From Brachypodius melanocephalos (lineage: Eukaryota > Chordata > Aves > Passeriformes > Pycnonotidae): a stretch of DNA of 64,000 bases. The stretch is taken from NCBI GenBank assembly GCA_013398615.1, contig VZSR01000479.1, positions 2,864,740 through 2,928,739 on the forward strand, read 5' to 3'. How positions within the stretch are numbered: the stretch's first letter is position 1; every line of letters begins with the position of its first letter. The notes below the pieces were generated by a model. That model was given only the letters and a program-made list of their open reading frames with translations, had not been told where the DNA came from and searched no databases. Shown piece by piece: positions 1 through 13,744 of this stretch. A program made the translations under genes and the position numbers.

Positions 1-995
1 GCCCTGAGGCACCTGCACAGATTGTGATAAACCAAGTGCAATGACCATTCTTACAAGCAGAGCTCCACTCACGGTTGAAGAAAATCGGCAGAAGATGGAA
101 CACCGCAGTGGTGATGAATTCTCCCCACAGCACCACAGGCTCTCTCTCCTCTGAATGCTGAGAGCACAAGAGAGCCAGGGGCTGAAACCAACCCCATTTT
201 CCCAGTCCCAAATCTCACCATATCTTTGCCCTACATGGAAAACGCAAGGTAAAGAGAGAGCAGCCAGCTTCACCCCTACCCTAAAATGTGACAATTTTTG
301 TCTCTCTTCAATATCTGGTAGTTATTGTCTCTTAGCAACACGTATGGGGGAAAATTCCTTAAGAGAGAGAAAACAAAAACAGAAGGAGAACTCCCAAAAC
401 TCCAACAGTGGGTTGGTGTTTGTCCTGTGGTTCAATGGTTTTTGTATTCCAGCCACAGGTGTGCAGCTTAAACATACTGAATATGGGTAGTTTACCTAAA
501 ACAAGAGCTTTCACTGATCTGAAGCATTTTTTGAAACTTCAGACTTGAAAATCACAGCAAGAAAACCATGGGAAAATCTCCAGATTTTTGTCTATGGCTT
601 CTGTCCTCGTGATGGAGTACTGAATGATCATGTATAATGTTATTGGAGTGTTAAGTGTCTACACAATCTGTATTAACAAACTTTCTGAGATTATATAGAT
701 ATAGCTAATTCATACTTACCACTCTATAAAAACCTCACATAAATAATAGCACAGACATAAGAGACTCAATTTGTCATCTTGTGATTCTGAAAATAGTTGG
801 GCTCTATAGTTCAAATGCAAAATGCGCTTCACATGTAAATATTTATCATGAAAGCTTGTAGCTTTTTTTCCCCACTTATTTTCTCACGATATCTTCTTTT
901 TAAATGCCCTTCAATTCTGGATTATAAACTAACTTGCTGAAACTCAGGAATGTTGGGAAAATGTAGCATACAGTCTCTTGATGACACAACCCATC
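1..995. other. Non-coding DNA left of the solo LTR
   Basis: AT-rich single-copy sequence. The open frames are short, overlap at random and match nothing I know. No feature seen. Confidence 0.6.
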
Positions 996-1527
996 TGTTA
1001 GAGATGGGCAATGCGATGGTTGGCTCTCACTATTACGGGATGAATATTATGCGTATGTTAAAAGATGTTTTATTGATGTATAGTCACGTTATTGTGATTT
1101 GTTGTTTGGATGCCCTCTGTTCTCCCTACAGTCCCCTTTCCCCTGTATGGTTGCCAAGGGACAGCCTTGGCAGTCAGGACATGCGGAGGGAGGGCTGGGC
1201 CTGTGCCCCTTGTAGGGGGAACTTGTGAGGAGAGAAGGCTCGGTACTGGGGGCGTGGCCTGGCAACACCTGACCACCAATCAAATTGCAAGAATGCCATC
1301 TGCACCAATGGACAGCGAGGAAGAGTTGATTGACAGCCTTTGGGTGAGGCCAGGGTCACCTGAGGCAACACCAGGGGTATAAAAGGCAGAGCAGCCATTT
1401 GGGTGAGCACATGGTGGTTTATTTCCATGCTCCCTGTGCTGCTCTTTCTCCTTATTCAGTCCTTTGTTGTATTTTGTTAAGGTTTAATAAACCTTTGAAA
1501 TTTTAAAAGTGAGCGTTGTTTCTCACA
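996..1527 (+). mobile_element. Solo LTR of an endogenous retrovirus
   Basis: The 532-bp element begins TGTTAGAG and ends TTTCTCACA, so it has the TG...CA ends of an LTR. Its flanks are CCATC (991-995) and CCGTC (1528-1532), a 5-bp target duplication with one change; five bases fits ERVL-type integration. Inside, in promoter order, are a GGGGCGTGG box near 1250, CCAAT boxes near 1276 and 1304, TATAAAA at 1378-1384 and AATAAA at 1486-1491, giving U3, a short R and U5. No retroviral gene adjoins it, so it is a solo LTR left by recombination. The sequence resembles passerine LTRs I have seen; the family is unnamed here. Confidence 0.85.
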
Positions 1528-2233
1528 CCGTCTTACTTGGTGCTTGAACTTGGGTCTTAATTATAGAAAAATAAATTACTTATTTACTAATCCACACAGT
1601 ATACCCTAATTTATTACTTTATCTCATGAAGAATAATTAAGTTCCATCTAAACATCTTATCAGTTAATCCTCCCCAGAAAATGAGCTCATTAAATTACTG
1701 TAGAAGGGTATTTTGTGTCACAAATCCTTCTCCTGGTTGAATAAACAGAGCTTTATTTATGTTGCAGAGTAGGAACATTTTTAATTTCTTGGTGACACTT
1801 TAATTATGACCACTGATGCTACAATTAGGAGCACAAAGAAATCAGCACAGTAAGAGAAGGCCATTCCCAGACTGTGTCTAGTTGTCACATTCCAGAATAC
1901 TTAGTTTCTTTTTTTGGTCCACATGAGAACACATGCAAGAGGGGAAACACAGAGGTAATTTTTAAGCAAAGAGAGTGGTAATTAGAGCCATTGTTCTCAG
2001 TCCAAAATGATGTGATCTTATCTGTAATTGTTACTTCATGGCTGCTTTTGTTCTCTGTGAGTACCAAGGTGGTTCTTTGGACTAGTCACTGGTGGGTAAA
2101 TTCAGTGCACAGAATTCCTAGAATATATCAATTTAAACATCACTGTTCTAGTGAGACCCTTGTCGAAGGTGGGGAATGAGAGAAGTTGTGAAAATACATT
2201 TGATGATTTCCAGCTACACTGATCCTTAAAACC

Positions 2234-2265
2234 TTTTTTTTTTTTTTCTTTTTTTTTTTTTTTTT
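2234..2265. repeat. Poly(T) tract
   Basis: Thirty-two bases, all T except one C. There is no adjoining retroposed sequence that I recognise. Confidence 0.9.
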
Positions 2266-5200
2266 CCCTGTCAAGTAGATGGTGAGAAAAACTAGCTTTC
2301 GAGTTGCTTTGAAAAGTCAGTACGAGCACACTAATTTCTTTTGCTCATGTGTCTGTATAGTACCTGGAACAACATAGTATGGCCCCTGATTATGATGTGA
2401 ATAATCATAAAGGCAGGGAAAATGCATAATCTCAGGAATTAACTATAAGGCAATCAGGAAGAACAGGTGACCATTCCTGCTAACTTCCCTTTGTTTAAAA
2501 AACCAAAATCTTACGTTATCATAACTATGGCAGAGGAAGACATTCTTAATTTTAGAAATGTTCATTTCCAGTATTAAGTTCCCTTTTTATAGTTTGTAAA
2601 ATTATACTACATGTATGCTTGCTGCATATTTGCATATACATGTTTTCTTTGCATATGTTTGTTCATTAGTTTAAGCTATTGCACAGATACTCATAAAGTG
2701 TGTTATTCTGTGTAGGTGAACTAATTTTATTTTTCATTCCTGGATGACTTCATTCATCTATAAACCTCACTAGATGTCTCTGCTATAGAAAAGCTGACTA
2801 TGTCTTTAAATGCCTGTCTTCAAAATGAATAAAGAAGCATGTGCAACAACAAAATCTCAGTGATCTAACACTGGTCTGATTACTAACAAAATTCAATTTT
2901 CTATGAGTTTTTTCTTTAGTCTCTTTGAATATCTACTATAAAGAATCTGATTATGAATCAGCTTGACAGCTGTCAATCACAGGCTAATTGGAGTGTATCT
3001 GTGCAAAGAGCTTGGATTCAGTTATATATTGAACAAAATGACTTAGAACTAACCTTGATGTCTTGTATCTTAAAGTCAAAATAAGGAAAGATGTGTTTCA
3101 GGTTTTGGGGTTTTTCTTTTGGGATTTTTAATTTTTTTAGGACTGTGTCCATTGTTTTCAGAATGTTTTTTCTGTAAGATAAGTAAGATCTAGAGAAAGA
3201 AAAGTATATAAAAGTATTCTCTCAAGTACAGATTTTTGTTTTATGAATAAGTGTTAAGGACAGAAATAACTGCTTTAAGGTGTCTTGCACTATAACTGTT
3301 CTGGAGCCATTGTGAGTTAACAGACTTTTCCAGGTCATCTATGATAATCTTTTTGTGATAGTAAGATTGTCTGGCAGAGTGATGGAACATGTGAGCTAAG
3401 ATCACTTAAATCTATTTATAACAAGGGCTATAGCACTTTGATTATTGTGGGGATTCAGAAGAGACCGATTTTGTATTTGAGTGGCAAGGTCTCTCAGGGA
3501 TGGAGATTAATTTTATAAAGAGGTTATATCCAATCTCTCTCAAATCTTTGGATGATGCTTCCAGCAGATCTGGAAAGAGAGTCTCCAATCTGTTGTCTCA
3601 GCATCTTTCAGTGTCTGAAAGGACATGGAAATAATCAGTGATTGGGATGGGATGGATAAGGGAGGGTAGTTGCGGGGGTGAAGAGTCTAAAATACTATTT
3701 TTGTGTCCTGAGTGGGATGGAGATACAGCCTAGTATAAAAGTGACACTGGGAAAACCTTGGAAGAACTTTTCTTTCTGATATTAATCTGCCCTTATCTGG
3801 GTGTCTGGCTCCCTTATCAACCTTTCTTTCTCTTCCTTTGCTGATGGTCGTTTCCTGGAGAGCTCTCGTTTATGTAGAATTGCCTTTTTCAAGGAAGCCA
3901 CAATATTGCCCGAGACTGAGCTGTCTGTTGTGCTGACTGAAATTCATGGGGGGCCAAATAAGCATTTACACAAATCTCCTTGAACTGGTCATCAATCAAG
4001 ATGACACAGAGTGGACTCCCAAGTTGGTCTGCTCATGTGCTTCTCATCAGTGTGTGCTGTGGTGGAGAATTAGCCCTAGAGGCTTACACTTGACATGTCA
4101 GTAGGATTTGGTGATGAAGCAGATTCATTTCCTCACTTCAGATTGGGAATTTGGCTTTTCTGACAAATAATGATTCGACCTTTACAGAGGGTATCCCAGT
4201 AGGGAAATTAATTTGACTTTGCTGCATAATATTAATTGGTTTAGTCAACTTGCTTGATTACTGCTTCTTAATGAAACAGGTAGCATGTCATTTTATGAAT
4301 AGTTGTCCAAACTATTGTACAGATTCCTTATTCATACCACACATTTTAATCTCTTCTATTCTATCAGAGACAGTTTTTAATTTATTATATTTTAAGAAAT
4401 CGTTCTGATCTATATTAACTCATATAATGTATATTAGTTGTGTTGCTCAGGCACTGTGGAGTAACTTCTCAATTTTTGTCTGTTTTCTCATCCAGAATTG
4501 AACAGGATTTCTGTATTTAACATTCTATTACTGTAGATGAAAAAAAAAAGTAGATACCAACACCAATTCTTTTTATTTGTTTTCCAATTCAGTCTTTTTG
4601 GAGCTCTGATTCCAATTTTCATTTTCCTACTTCACGCGTGCATTGTATTGGGTTGGAATTTGTAAATTTTCAGCAGCAGCTCCCATATCCCTACCCTGGT
4701 CAGTTTGCAGCAGCACAAGCCTAGACCTCATGTCAGTAATTTTACTGCTTTCTTTCCTGTTTTATTTTCCCAGTTTGGGCTTGTAGGTTTTTATGTTACT
4801 GCTAGGTAATAGGATCCTGCACTCATCTGCTATTTTTATCTGCTAAGCCCAAGAAGTAAAATGATATTATAATCCACTTCGAATCACATTATAACAATCC
4901 TTATTAATTGAGGCTTTGTCTTTAATCACCTCATGAGATTATGATGATAGAGTTTTGCCTAAAAACTGCCACCCATGCTGTCAACAGGGCCACTGGATCT
5001 CCCTGGAATCCTCTATTTCTTTAAAATTTAACATGTTGCTTCATTAAAAACCTTCTTCTTTTATCCCAGGCTGATTTTGGCATACACTTTTTCCACACAT
5101 GACTCAGCACTATACAACCTGCAAACTGTATCAAATTTTTCAAATCTCTGTTCGATGTTGAGGTGCAAAAAGCTCACAGATAAAACCCTCCTAATTGTCA

Positions 5201-5526
5201 ACTCTGAATGTGTGTCTAGACCTGGGTGATTCAAACTGATATTTCTAATTAGGGCTGAAATTTCTCATTGGATATTTTGGTCAGGTAGGAAATTATCATG
5301 GTGCAGGAATGTTTTTATTTTTCTTTTTCTTTTGGATGTATTTTCTCCAAATTAATCAGGAATTGAATCTCATTTTAATTATATTTATATTGGCTCAATT
5401 ACTACACTAGGAAAATTTTGTGATTTAACTGCTAAGTAAAGAGGGTGCAAAGAGGGTGCTAAGTAAAATCATTACTTAAGTCCTGCTTTCTTAACATTAC
5501 TCAAAAATGTAGAAATACAAATACAA

Positions 5527-5626
5527 NNNNNNNNNNNNNNNNNNNNNNNNNNNNNNNNNNNNNNNNNNNNNNNNNNNNNNNNNNNNNNNNNNNNNNNNNN
5601 NNNNNNNNNNNNNNNNNNNNNNNNNN
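5527..5626. other. Assembly gap of exactly 100 N
   Basis: A run of exactly 100 N, the usual placeholder for a gap of unknown size, in AT-rich DNA beyond the 3' end of GABRA1. Confidence 1.
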
Positions 5627-7057
5627 TATCTTTTAAAGAAAAAATCTTTATGGAGCACAGGCAATAAAATTTTTATGTTTGAGTATTTACCAAGCTGTTT
5701 TTATACTGATAGCTCAGTCTTGCACATCATATGGTTTGATTGTACAGAGTTTAGACCAGAGCAATTGAATATTCATGTTCCTAATTCAGGTTTCTCAAAT
5801 GATACATTACTGTTTCATTAAGATTGGACTGCACAAAGGTTGATATTATACCTGCTGAGTACCTGCTCATTAAGTATCATCTAACCCAAGTAAATTCCAG
5901 TATTTATTTAACACTCACTCATTTCTCCATTGGTTGAGTCCAAATACAATTTATCATATGGAGGAAAATTATATTAAAAAAAATCCAAAAAACAAAAGGC
6001 AGTTTGTATTCATGAAAAGGATCCAGTTTAGTGATTCAGCATCTGACAGAGAGTGACAATACACTTTGCTCCAGAAGTTAATTTTTTATCATATACAAAG
6101 GCTGTATTAGTTCAGAATCAGAGTCTCAGAATGGACTGGAAGGCAGCAACTACTTTGTTATTCCTTTCTATGTCTTACTGTCTTCTTTGACTTGATTGGA
6201 GATGACTAAATGGGGATTTTTTTTTTTTTTTTGGTATTTAGGCCATACACAGTTGTTACAAGTCACAGCTTTGGGGCACTGCTGTCCCAGGACTACTGCT
6301 CTCTAATTCTGACATAGGTTGCCTGCAGCCACAAAATCTTTCCACAAGCTTGTTGTGCTTCTTAATCTCACAGTTCCTTGTGGCATGAAACAACCTGTCA
6401 TCTCACTTTTTTCCTGAGTCTCTTCCCTATATCTTGCCCTAACAAGTCTTGGCAAAAGCAAGAGTGAAACAAAAGCACACAGTTGAAGGTTTAGCAAAAT
6501 TGAGGTAATCTGCAAGAAAATTGTAGCTCAAATGTTCTGTTAATACCACTGAGAACAGAATTTCCATGATTTATTATTTTAACAGGATCTGCCAAGAGTG
6601 AAATTCAATATATTTCAGCCTACATGGCCCAAATGTGGGTGCCTAAACTCAAACTGGTTTAGGCACCCATATTTCAGTGGTGAAGTGCATTAAAGATAGA
6701 TCTGGCCATCATGTGCTCCGTCGTCACATTTGGCCACCTTAACTTTCCTAGTTCATGAGAACTCTGTCTGAGTATACACAGCTTGAAAAACAGCTTTGTA
6801 GAAAACTTCAAGTCTGTAAAGCAAATTATGCCCATACAATAAGAATTTGTGGCAAAAGGAAGAGGAAAAGGTGGCAAATGAGTGAAGAGTTCTGCCTCTG
6901 TGTACATCCTGAAATATCCACTTAGAATCATGTGAAAGGTATGGCTGAACAGATAATTTGGCCAACAGACATCAGCTCAACCAGCCTAGCTTGAAGTAAA
7001 CAAATCCCCAGACATGACAGTGATAGGTCAGATTCAAACCCAAACAGAGGAGCTCAG

Positions 7058-7164
7058 CCAATCCCCTTGAAGCACCCACATCATTGGCCAGTGAGCTGGG
7101 CGGAGCTGAGACCCCTGACCAATCAAGGCTGTAAGCACAGGAAATTTGACAGCCCTATAAAAGG
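7058..7164 (+). promoter_or_regulatory. Orphan promoter-like cluster, possibly part of an LTR
   Basis: Within about 105 bp there are CCAAT at 7058-7062, an inverted CCAAT (ATTGG) at 7083-7087, GGGCGG at 7098-7103, CCAATCA at 7119-7125 and TATAAAA at 7156-7162. The order and spacing match a polymerase II promoter and resemble the LTR at 996-1527. No gene follows on the plus strand, so an eroded LTR or a lone U3 is the simplest reading. I could not find clear TG/CA ends, a poly(A) signal or a target duplication. Confidence 0.4.
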
Positions 7165-7647
7165 ACAATGAATGGTTGTTGCTGCTGCACAGACTTGGTG
7201 TGTTAATGTCGCGTCCCTGTCGCCAACTCCACAGTGACACAATCACTTCCAGGTTATGTGCGTCAGTGTCATTCACACATCTGAGTAGCTCACCATTTAT
7301 GGGAAATTGGAACAAAATTTTGAGGGTTACTGAGATGGGCATCACTTGTGAGGAGCTTGCTCTGGCTCATTTAAAACCGTGGTTATGTTGCATGTATGGC
7401 TTTAAGTAAAAAGGAAAGCTTGAAGTGAATGTCAACCCCCAAATTTCCCATTGGTTTCCACAAAGTTTAGAAGGAACTGTGGTTCTATTGTTCTGTGGTT
7501 CTGTTCATCCTTCTCAGGAAATTATGTCATGTGGTATTCTGTGTGTGCATCGTGTTGTGTTGCAGGTGTCTAGATGTCAAAGTTTAAGTGCAAATTAATA
7601 CTAAAGCTATGGCAAATAGAAGAATCACTTGAACTTGGGGAGAAAAT

Positions 7648-7670
7648 TTATATATATATATATGTATGTA
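7648..7670. repeat. Short TA microsatellite
   Basis: TATATA repeat with a TGTATGTA end, beyond the 3' end of GABRA1. Confidence 0.85.
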
Positions 7671-10600
7671 TAAATTAAAAAAAATTAACACCATTTTAAT
7701 AGTTTGATTAGAGGTTTAGAACTGTTTCATTAGGGTTGAGAGTTCCTTCTCATCATCTCACAATTTAAGCTCTAAATACACATATTTAAGACACTTATTT
7801 TTCCTCAATGACTTTGTGCACTTGGCAGACTCCCAGAGCTGATGAAAATTTCTCTAAGGGTCAGCAGGTTTTGCACTCTTTCTGTTATGTTAGCCATAGA
7901 AATACTTTTAATGTATTTTATAGAGATAAACACTCTACCATCCTTCCCTCCCCAAAGCAAACAGTAATTAGGAGCAATTAAAAAAGAAAAATCTGATTTT
8001 TTCTGACTCACCCTAAGACTGTGTTTCATATTTATTGAACAGCAGTCTCACAGCGTCCTCCTTGGAAGATTCAAGAGCCATAAGGCAGCTGGTTGTATTT
8101 AGTAATCTCCAGCATCAGTAGTTTTGCCTTTTGGGCTCCAGAATTGATTTTCCTCATCTTGGCATATTTTTACAGCTCTGCCCCTTGACCGCTGTTGCTC
8201 TGCACTGGCTAACAGTGACATGAGTGGCAAAAGAAATGTAAGTCAGACTGGTGATTTCTGGAACATCAGATGTGACAACTGTAGAGTAGAACTGATGGGT
8301 AGAGTGAGTTAAGAAAGTTCTTTTGAAATATGGTACAGCTGAGAATCAGTTACCACAGAGAGACCATTCAAACTTAGGAAACTTTCTTTTTTATGAAGAA
8401 ATTCACTGCAAGAAAGGGAATGTGTCTACCCTGCAACCACAAAACCCAAAGGTGTTATCAAGACATTTTAGGCTTCTGCTAAGAATTCCATAAACTGTGT
8501 GAGAACTATCTATCTCAAAAATCTTAATGTCTTTGATTTTTCACTAGAAACGTGCTGGGGTAAAAAAGGTTTCCACAAAATATATTTCTGTTTAATTTAG
8601 AATTCTCTTTTACAACTGACTTAGCCACAATGTGCTTGTATGCTATTGCCTAGTATGGGCTAGAATTTGGGGTATTCATAGCACATTCCAGTGCTAAGAC
8701 TTTTAATGTACATGAACATTACCATCACTGTGGTGAGGTTTCCAGCTTTTCCTGCCTTTTTCTAATTACCTGCCTTGTAGCTCTTTGTACAGCATTCACT
8801 GCTGAGAAGTCCCAATTCACACTGCAGATCCTAGCTGCTCTTAGAGCTAATAGCAGTAATACCTAGCTGATACCTGACATTTTTTCTCAGCAGAATATAA
8901 AGGTCATTGAAGAAGCCTGGGAGAACAGTGAGTAGATCTTTGCATGATTTTTTTAAGTCCAGTGAACTACAAACAATTCTTCCTTTTAAACATCATTTGT
9001 TTAAAGAGAGAAACATGAGAATCTATAAGCAGCTCAGGATTTTTCTTACCATTTCGCATTATTGAAAAAGTGACTTATCAATGTTCACCCAGAAAAAAAG
9101 ATTTGGTAATTTGAGTCCTTGGACAGTTAAACCATAGCTTTGGGTTAAATCACCTAAAATATGGTATTGTGACCATGGTGAATATTTTTCTCTTGACTGG
9201 GCAGAAGTGGACTGAAAGTTATGTTCAGATGAACAGTTTCCTAAATCTCAGACATCCTGAGTTACTAGTTATTGCAGCTAACAGGTTGTGGTCTGGTCTG
9301 CCTGGTTTTTTGCCTGCAGAAGCCTGAGTTTCTTGGACAAAAATCTGTTGGCATACATCCAATGTTAATGGTTTCTTGGCCTTTCTGAAACACTTTGGCT
9401 TAACTGTGGAAATCATCAAATTAATACAATTAATACATTTAAATAGGAATTATTCACAGATAAGGAATGGTATTTCCTGTGAGAACCATTTGTCCCCCTT
9501 TGGAGCAGAGTGCCCAAGGACAACTTTGTGTCCTTTTCAGCCTTATTGCTCAGTGGTGTCACAATGTCCCTTCAGAGGGGAGCACAGAGGCAGCCCCACA
9601 CCAAGGCTGAGGATTTTCCCCAGAAATCTGTGGCAGACACAATCCTACCCTGTGTTAAGTCACCCCTGCAGGGACCGTGTTTGAGTCAGGGTCTGCCAGG
9701 CAGTGCAGTTGTAAGGGAACATTATCCAGGGGCTTGGGCATGCAGGCTCCTGATGGAACCCAGGAGTCTCGAATCAGCAGCTATGGTATCTTCTCCGTTC
9801 ATACAGGTGCACATCTGCTGCTTGCCAACCTCCTTCAGCCTTTGTTAAGTTGCTTCAGCTCTGACTACACCTTTCTTACCTTCCATTATTCCCAGGCACA
9901 GTTTCTTTGTGTTATTTTTCTCTGTATGCACTGAGAACAGTGTGTGCATTCTAGCTATGCAAAGTACACTCTGTAATGGGTCAAGTACCAGAGCTGAGAT
10001 CTCAGGCAAGTTCTTCTCTGGTCCTAGATAGAAACAAATAGTAGTAGACACAAGTTATATGTCCCAGTTATAATATCTGGGATTTAAATGTGATTTGTTG
10101 CAGTTCTGTTTGTTCTGTGCTGTTCAAGATTTCTCACTGCGCTGACCTTGATGTAAGCTTGTTTTCCTTTATTCTTGCAAGCCATCCAGCCACAGTTATG
10201 GTGTGAAAAGAAACTGATGATTATTTGTTTTTGCATTGACTGTGCTTTCAGATATTATCGGTAGTTTTATCTTTTAAATATACATTCCCAGCTATTAAAT
10301 GCTAGATGTAATAAAACAAAATAATAGCTAATAATCTCTGTAGCTTCCTTGCAATACAGAGATATAATAGCTTGTCTGACATTTTTTAGAGCCAATATTT
10401 ACCTTTATCACTGGTAAGTGCCTCCTGAGACTCATTATTCATGTAATTCCCATTAAGAGGCAGTAGTAAAACAGCCTGTTGTCTTACAACTCTTGTTGTT
10501 AAGTACATTATGTTTAGTAATAAATACGTCAGCTTTTGTTACATCAGAGAATTATTATTATTACTTATCTCTAGACATTTATAAATAAATGAATCATGTT

Positions 10601-13600
10601 TATTTATAAACTTCTTTCCATTTATTTCTTGCAGTAGCCAGATAAAACTGCTTTTCTTTAGGTACATGGTTGTATCTCTTGAAGCTTACTTATTCCTTTT
10701 GAACCTACAGCTGTAGCAACAATTAATATTCTTGCTTTTTATGTCTTTTATTTTTCAATTAAACAAGGCTTGTATTTAGGAAAAATAAAAGTTGTATTGG
10801 AAGATAAATCCTGTCAGTTTAGAATAGTGTGGTAAAAGTATCTCAGAGAATTGACTTACTTGAATATCTAGTTGTTATTTCCACTGCCACTACTAAGGCC
10901 TGATATAGGAACATAACAAGTAACTTATGTCTTTAATTTGTCTGATCAGTGGTTCCATGAAAACCCTCAATATAAATTTTAAGCTCTGTTATGTAATTAA
11001 GAAAATCTTCTGCAATAATGTGAATATAACCTAGAATTCATTGTCTCTTTCAAAGTCTTGAAACCCATGTTTCTGTGACTTGCCACCTAAGTATTTATGG
11101 CTTCATGTAGCTACAAGAAGAAGATTTTTAGCTGCATGCTCTGGTAGAATTCAGATTTTCAAGATCTTTCTATTGTAGTTTCACTATGTTTTTATATTTG
11201 ATTTTAGATAACCATAAAAGATTTTCTTATATTTATTTTTTTCTGGAATTTTTCATATCCTTGCCGTAAACTTGTTACATTAATAAATATCACTACAAGG
11301 GAGAGCCATCCTAGAAGCTTACAAACCATTTCTTTGAAGTGTGGTTCTGCTGCTAAGGGCAGTAATGGAATAGGATCTCCAGGTATGTGAAGTCTTTAAG
11401 TAACTTTTATTAACTTTTATACATGTAAAATCAAACAAGGAGTGTAGCAAAGGTAGTGTGCTGGGCAGCCACCAGCAGATCACTGCTAAACAAATTTAAC
11501 TTCTTGGGGCTGGTTTAGATCCTTAGGCTTGTACCACTTGAGGCTGATCAAATACTGCATATATAAGGACACTTGAAATTAATTGTGTCTGTTTGCATTC
11601 AAATGTCCTTGGCTGAAGAAAGAGTTCAGCAAACACATCTTTACTCCCTTGACAGCACATTCAGAAAATCTGTGCCCTTTGTTGGTTGACCTGCAGGTTT
11701 TTGAGGGGAAGTATCTCCAGTCTTTGGGTGAGATGCCTGTAACAGCTGTGCTGCAAGTGCAAAATCCACTCAGAGCATCTTCAAATGCCTTACAGCAGTT
11801 TAATAAAATAAATTTATCAGCATCTGGGAAGTCATCCTGCCAGTTTGGATGGGCCTATGGCCAGAGAGAATGAGCCTACAGGAACCTGTTGTTTCAAGGC
11901 TTTTACCTCTCCTGTTGTATTTGACATCATTTGCAATCAGATGCAACATGACAGCAACAGCTTGACAAGCTGATAATACACTTCACTTGCAAAATTCATA
12001 TGCTAGGACCGTAAACACATTTTTATTTAAGCTATGTCACGTTTGTGCATAGCACAAGGACTTTTTCTTCAGTGGATCTGCTACAGAAAGTCTGAGACCC
12101 AGCATTTTTAAAGTATGACTGATATTTTTACAGCCCATAAGAAAAAGTCTGACTTTGTCCAGTCACACTAATTTATTTGGACAGTCATTCAGATACAAAG
12201 CATAGGCTGAAAGAATTTATCTTATTACTTGCTCCTTGAAGCATGTGTGCCCCATTTTACAGACATTAGGGTGTTTCATAAGCTGTTATTATTTATCATA
12301 TTGATGAAAAATAGAAGGAAATAGAAAGAAAATCAGTTTTTTCAGGTCTTGGAGTCCAAGAAAAAGAATTTCATTAGAAAAGTCATCGGTGATGTGATGT
12401 AAAAACGGTTCTTGATCACTAAGAAAGTCCTGCAGTAGCTGCTAGGGACAATTCAAAGAAAACTGAAGGAGCCTCTGTTGATGCGGTATCAGAACACAGA
12501 CTGCCTGTGTCAGGGTGTCAGGCTGGACTGATTGGTGGCTGTGGATCTGTCACCTGATGAGGCTGTTCTTCCACACTGTGAAATGAATAATGTGGGTTTT
12601 GGGTGGGGTTTTTTTGGTTTTCTGTTTTTTGGGGTTTTTTTACCTCTGAGTCAAATCTTGTTGCCTCTAGACATTTTGACTCATTTTTACTTGAATAAAA
12701 TTCTGCCTAAAAATGTCTGAGCAGTGACAAAGATGTGAGAATCCCCATGTATGCTCTGCATCTGGCATGTGAGCATGGGAGGTGGGTGTTCTAACACCCT
12801 TCTGTACCATCCTCTTCCAGAAAAGCCCGTGTGGGTTTTCAGAGGGATTCATCTCCGTGGAGTCAGTTGGAGGAGGCAAGGAGCAGGGATTCAGACTGCA
12901 TTATCCTCATTCAAAACAGAGGAAAGCACAATAAATTAATAAAAGAATCTGAGTCTTTCCAGTCTTTCCTTCCATTTTGAAGAATCTTTCTATAGGACTT
13001 ATGTTTAAGAACACTATTAATGTTTTTACATACAAATATACCCTTCTATCAGCCTTTTGGGTTCTCTAAAGCTGTATGTCCGTGCATGTCTCTCCCTACA
13101 GAAGACCACAAGCCTTGCTGTCCAGGATCATTTCCAAGAAAGGTTGAGGGCTGAATGCACTGGAATTACTTTTCCTCTCTCCTTTATTCTATTTGGGAAA
13201 GAAAGAGGAGTTGAAAACTAAAATTTTCTAGGTATACATATGCTTGTTTGAAATCTGTCCCTACAACTATTTTAATAAGTGAAATATTGTTTTATACAGC
13301 TTGAGGTTCTTTCCTAACAGTCTTTCTTAGATCTGTGTGTTTATTAGCCAGTTAAATCTCTAGCTTAAATAGTCATATTTCTACCCTCAATCTCTGGTTT
13401 ATCTGCTATTTTATCTGGGAGAGAATGCATTTTATTTCATTCCTACCTTGTATTAGTCAACGTTGTGGTACAAAACCTTAACAATTGTTCATGTGATGCA
13501 ACTAATTGCCTTACTGGATATACACAGTACAGAGTGAACTATATCTTTTCTGAATGTCAAATCAGATTTGGGAAACATTCCTGTTATATTTATCCCTGGA

Positions 13601-13744
13601 AAACACTGGACAGAAAATCACATCTATTAAAACTGCATTCATTACCAAATCCAAGGAAACAAAGTTTTTGAATGAATAGCAGCTAGTCAAGCAATGTGTC
13701 ATAAAAGGCAGTAACTAAAGGAAACCAAAGTAAAACATTCACTT

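Larger units (their letters stand above)
1533..13744. other. Non-coding DNA beyond the 3' end of GABRA1
   Basis: Apart from the gap, the poly(T) tract, the TA repeat and the promoter-like cluster listed separately, this 12-kb stretch is ordinary AT-rich DNA without a convincing gene. A slightly GC-richer block at 9,490-9,800 holds two overlapping frames of about 100 codons, with no recognisable product. In other vertebrates GABRG2 follows GABRA1 on the same strand, so this is probably intergenic spacer leading to it. Confidence 0.6.

Noticed and set aside
1533..13744. Search for GABRG2 exons or CR1 LINE remnants
   Set aside because: No gamma-2 motif and none of the CR1 3'-end repeats could be recognised.
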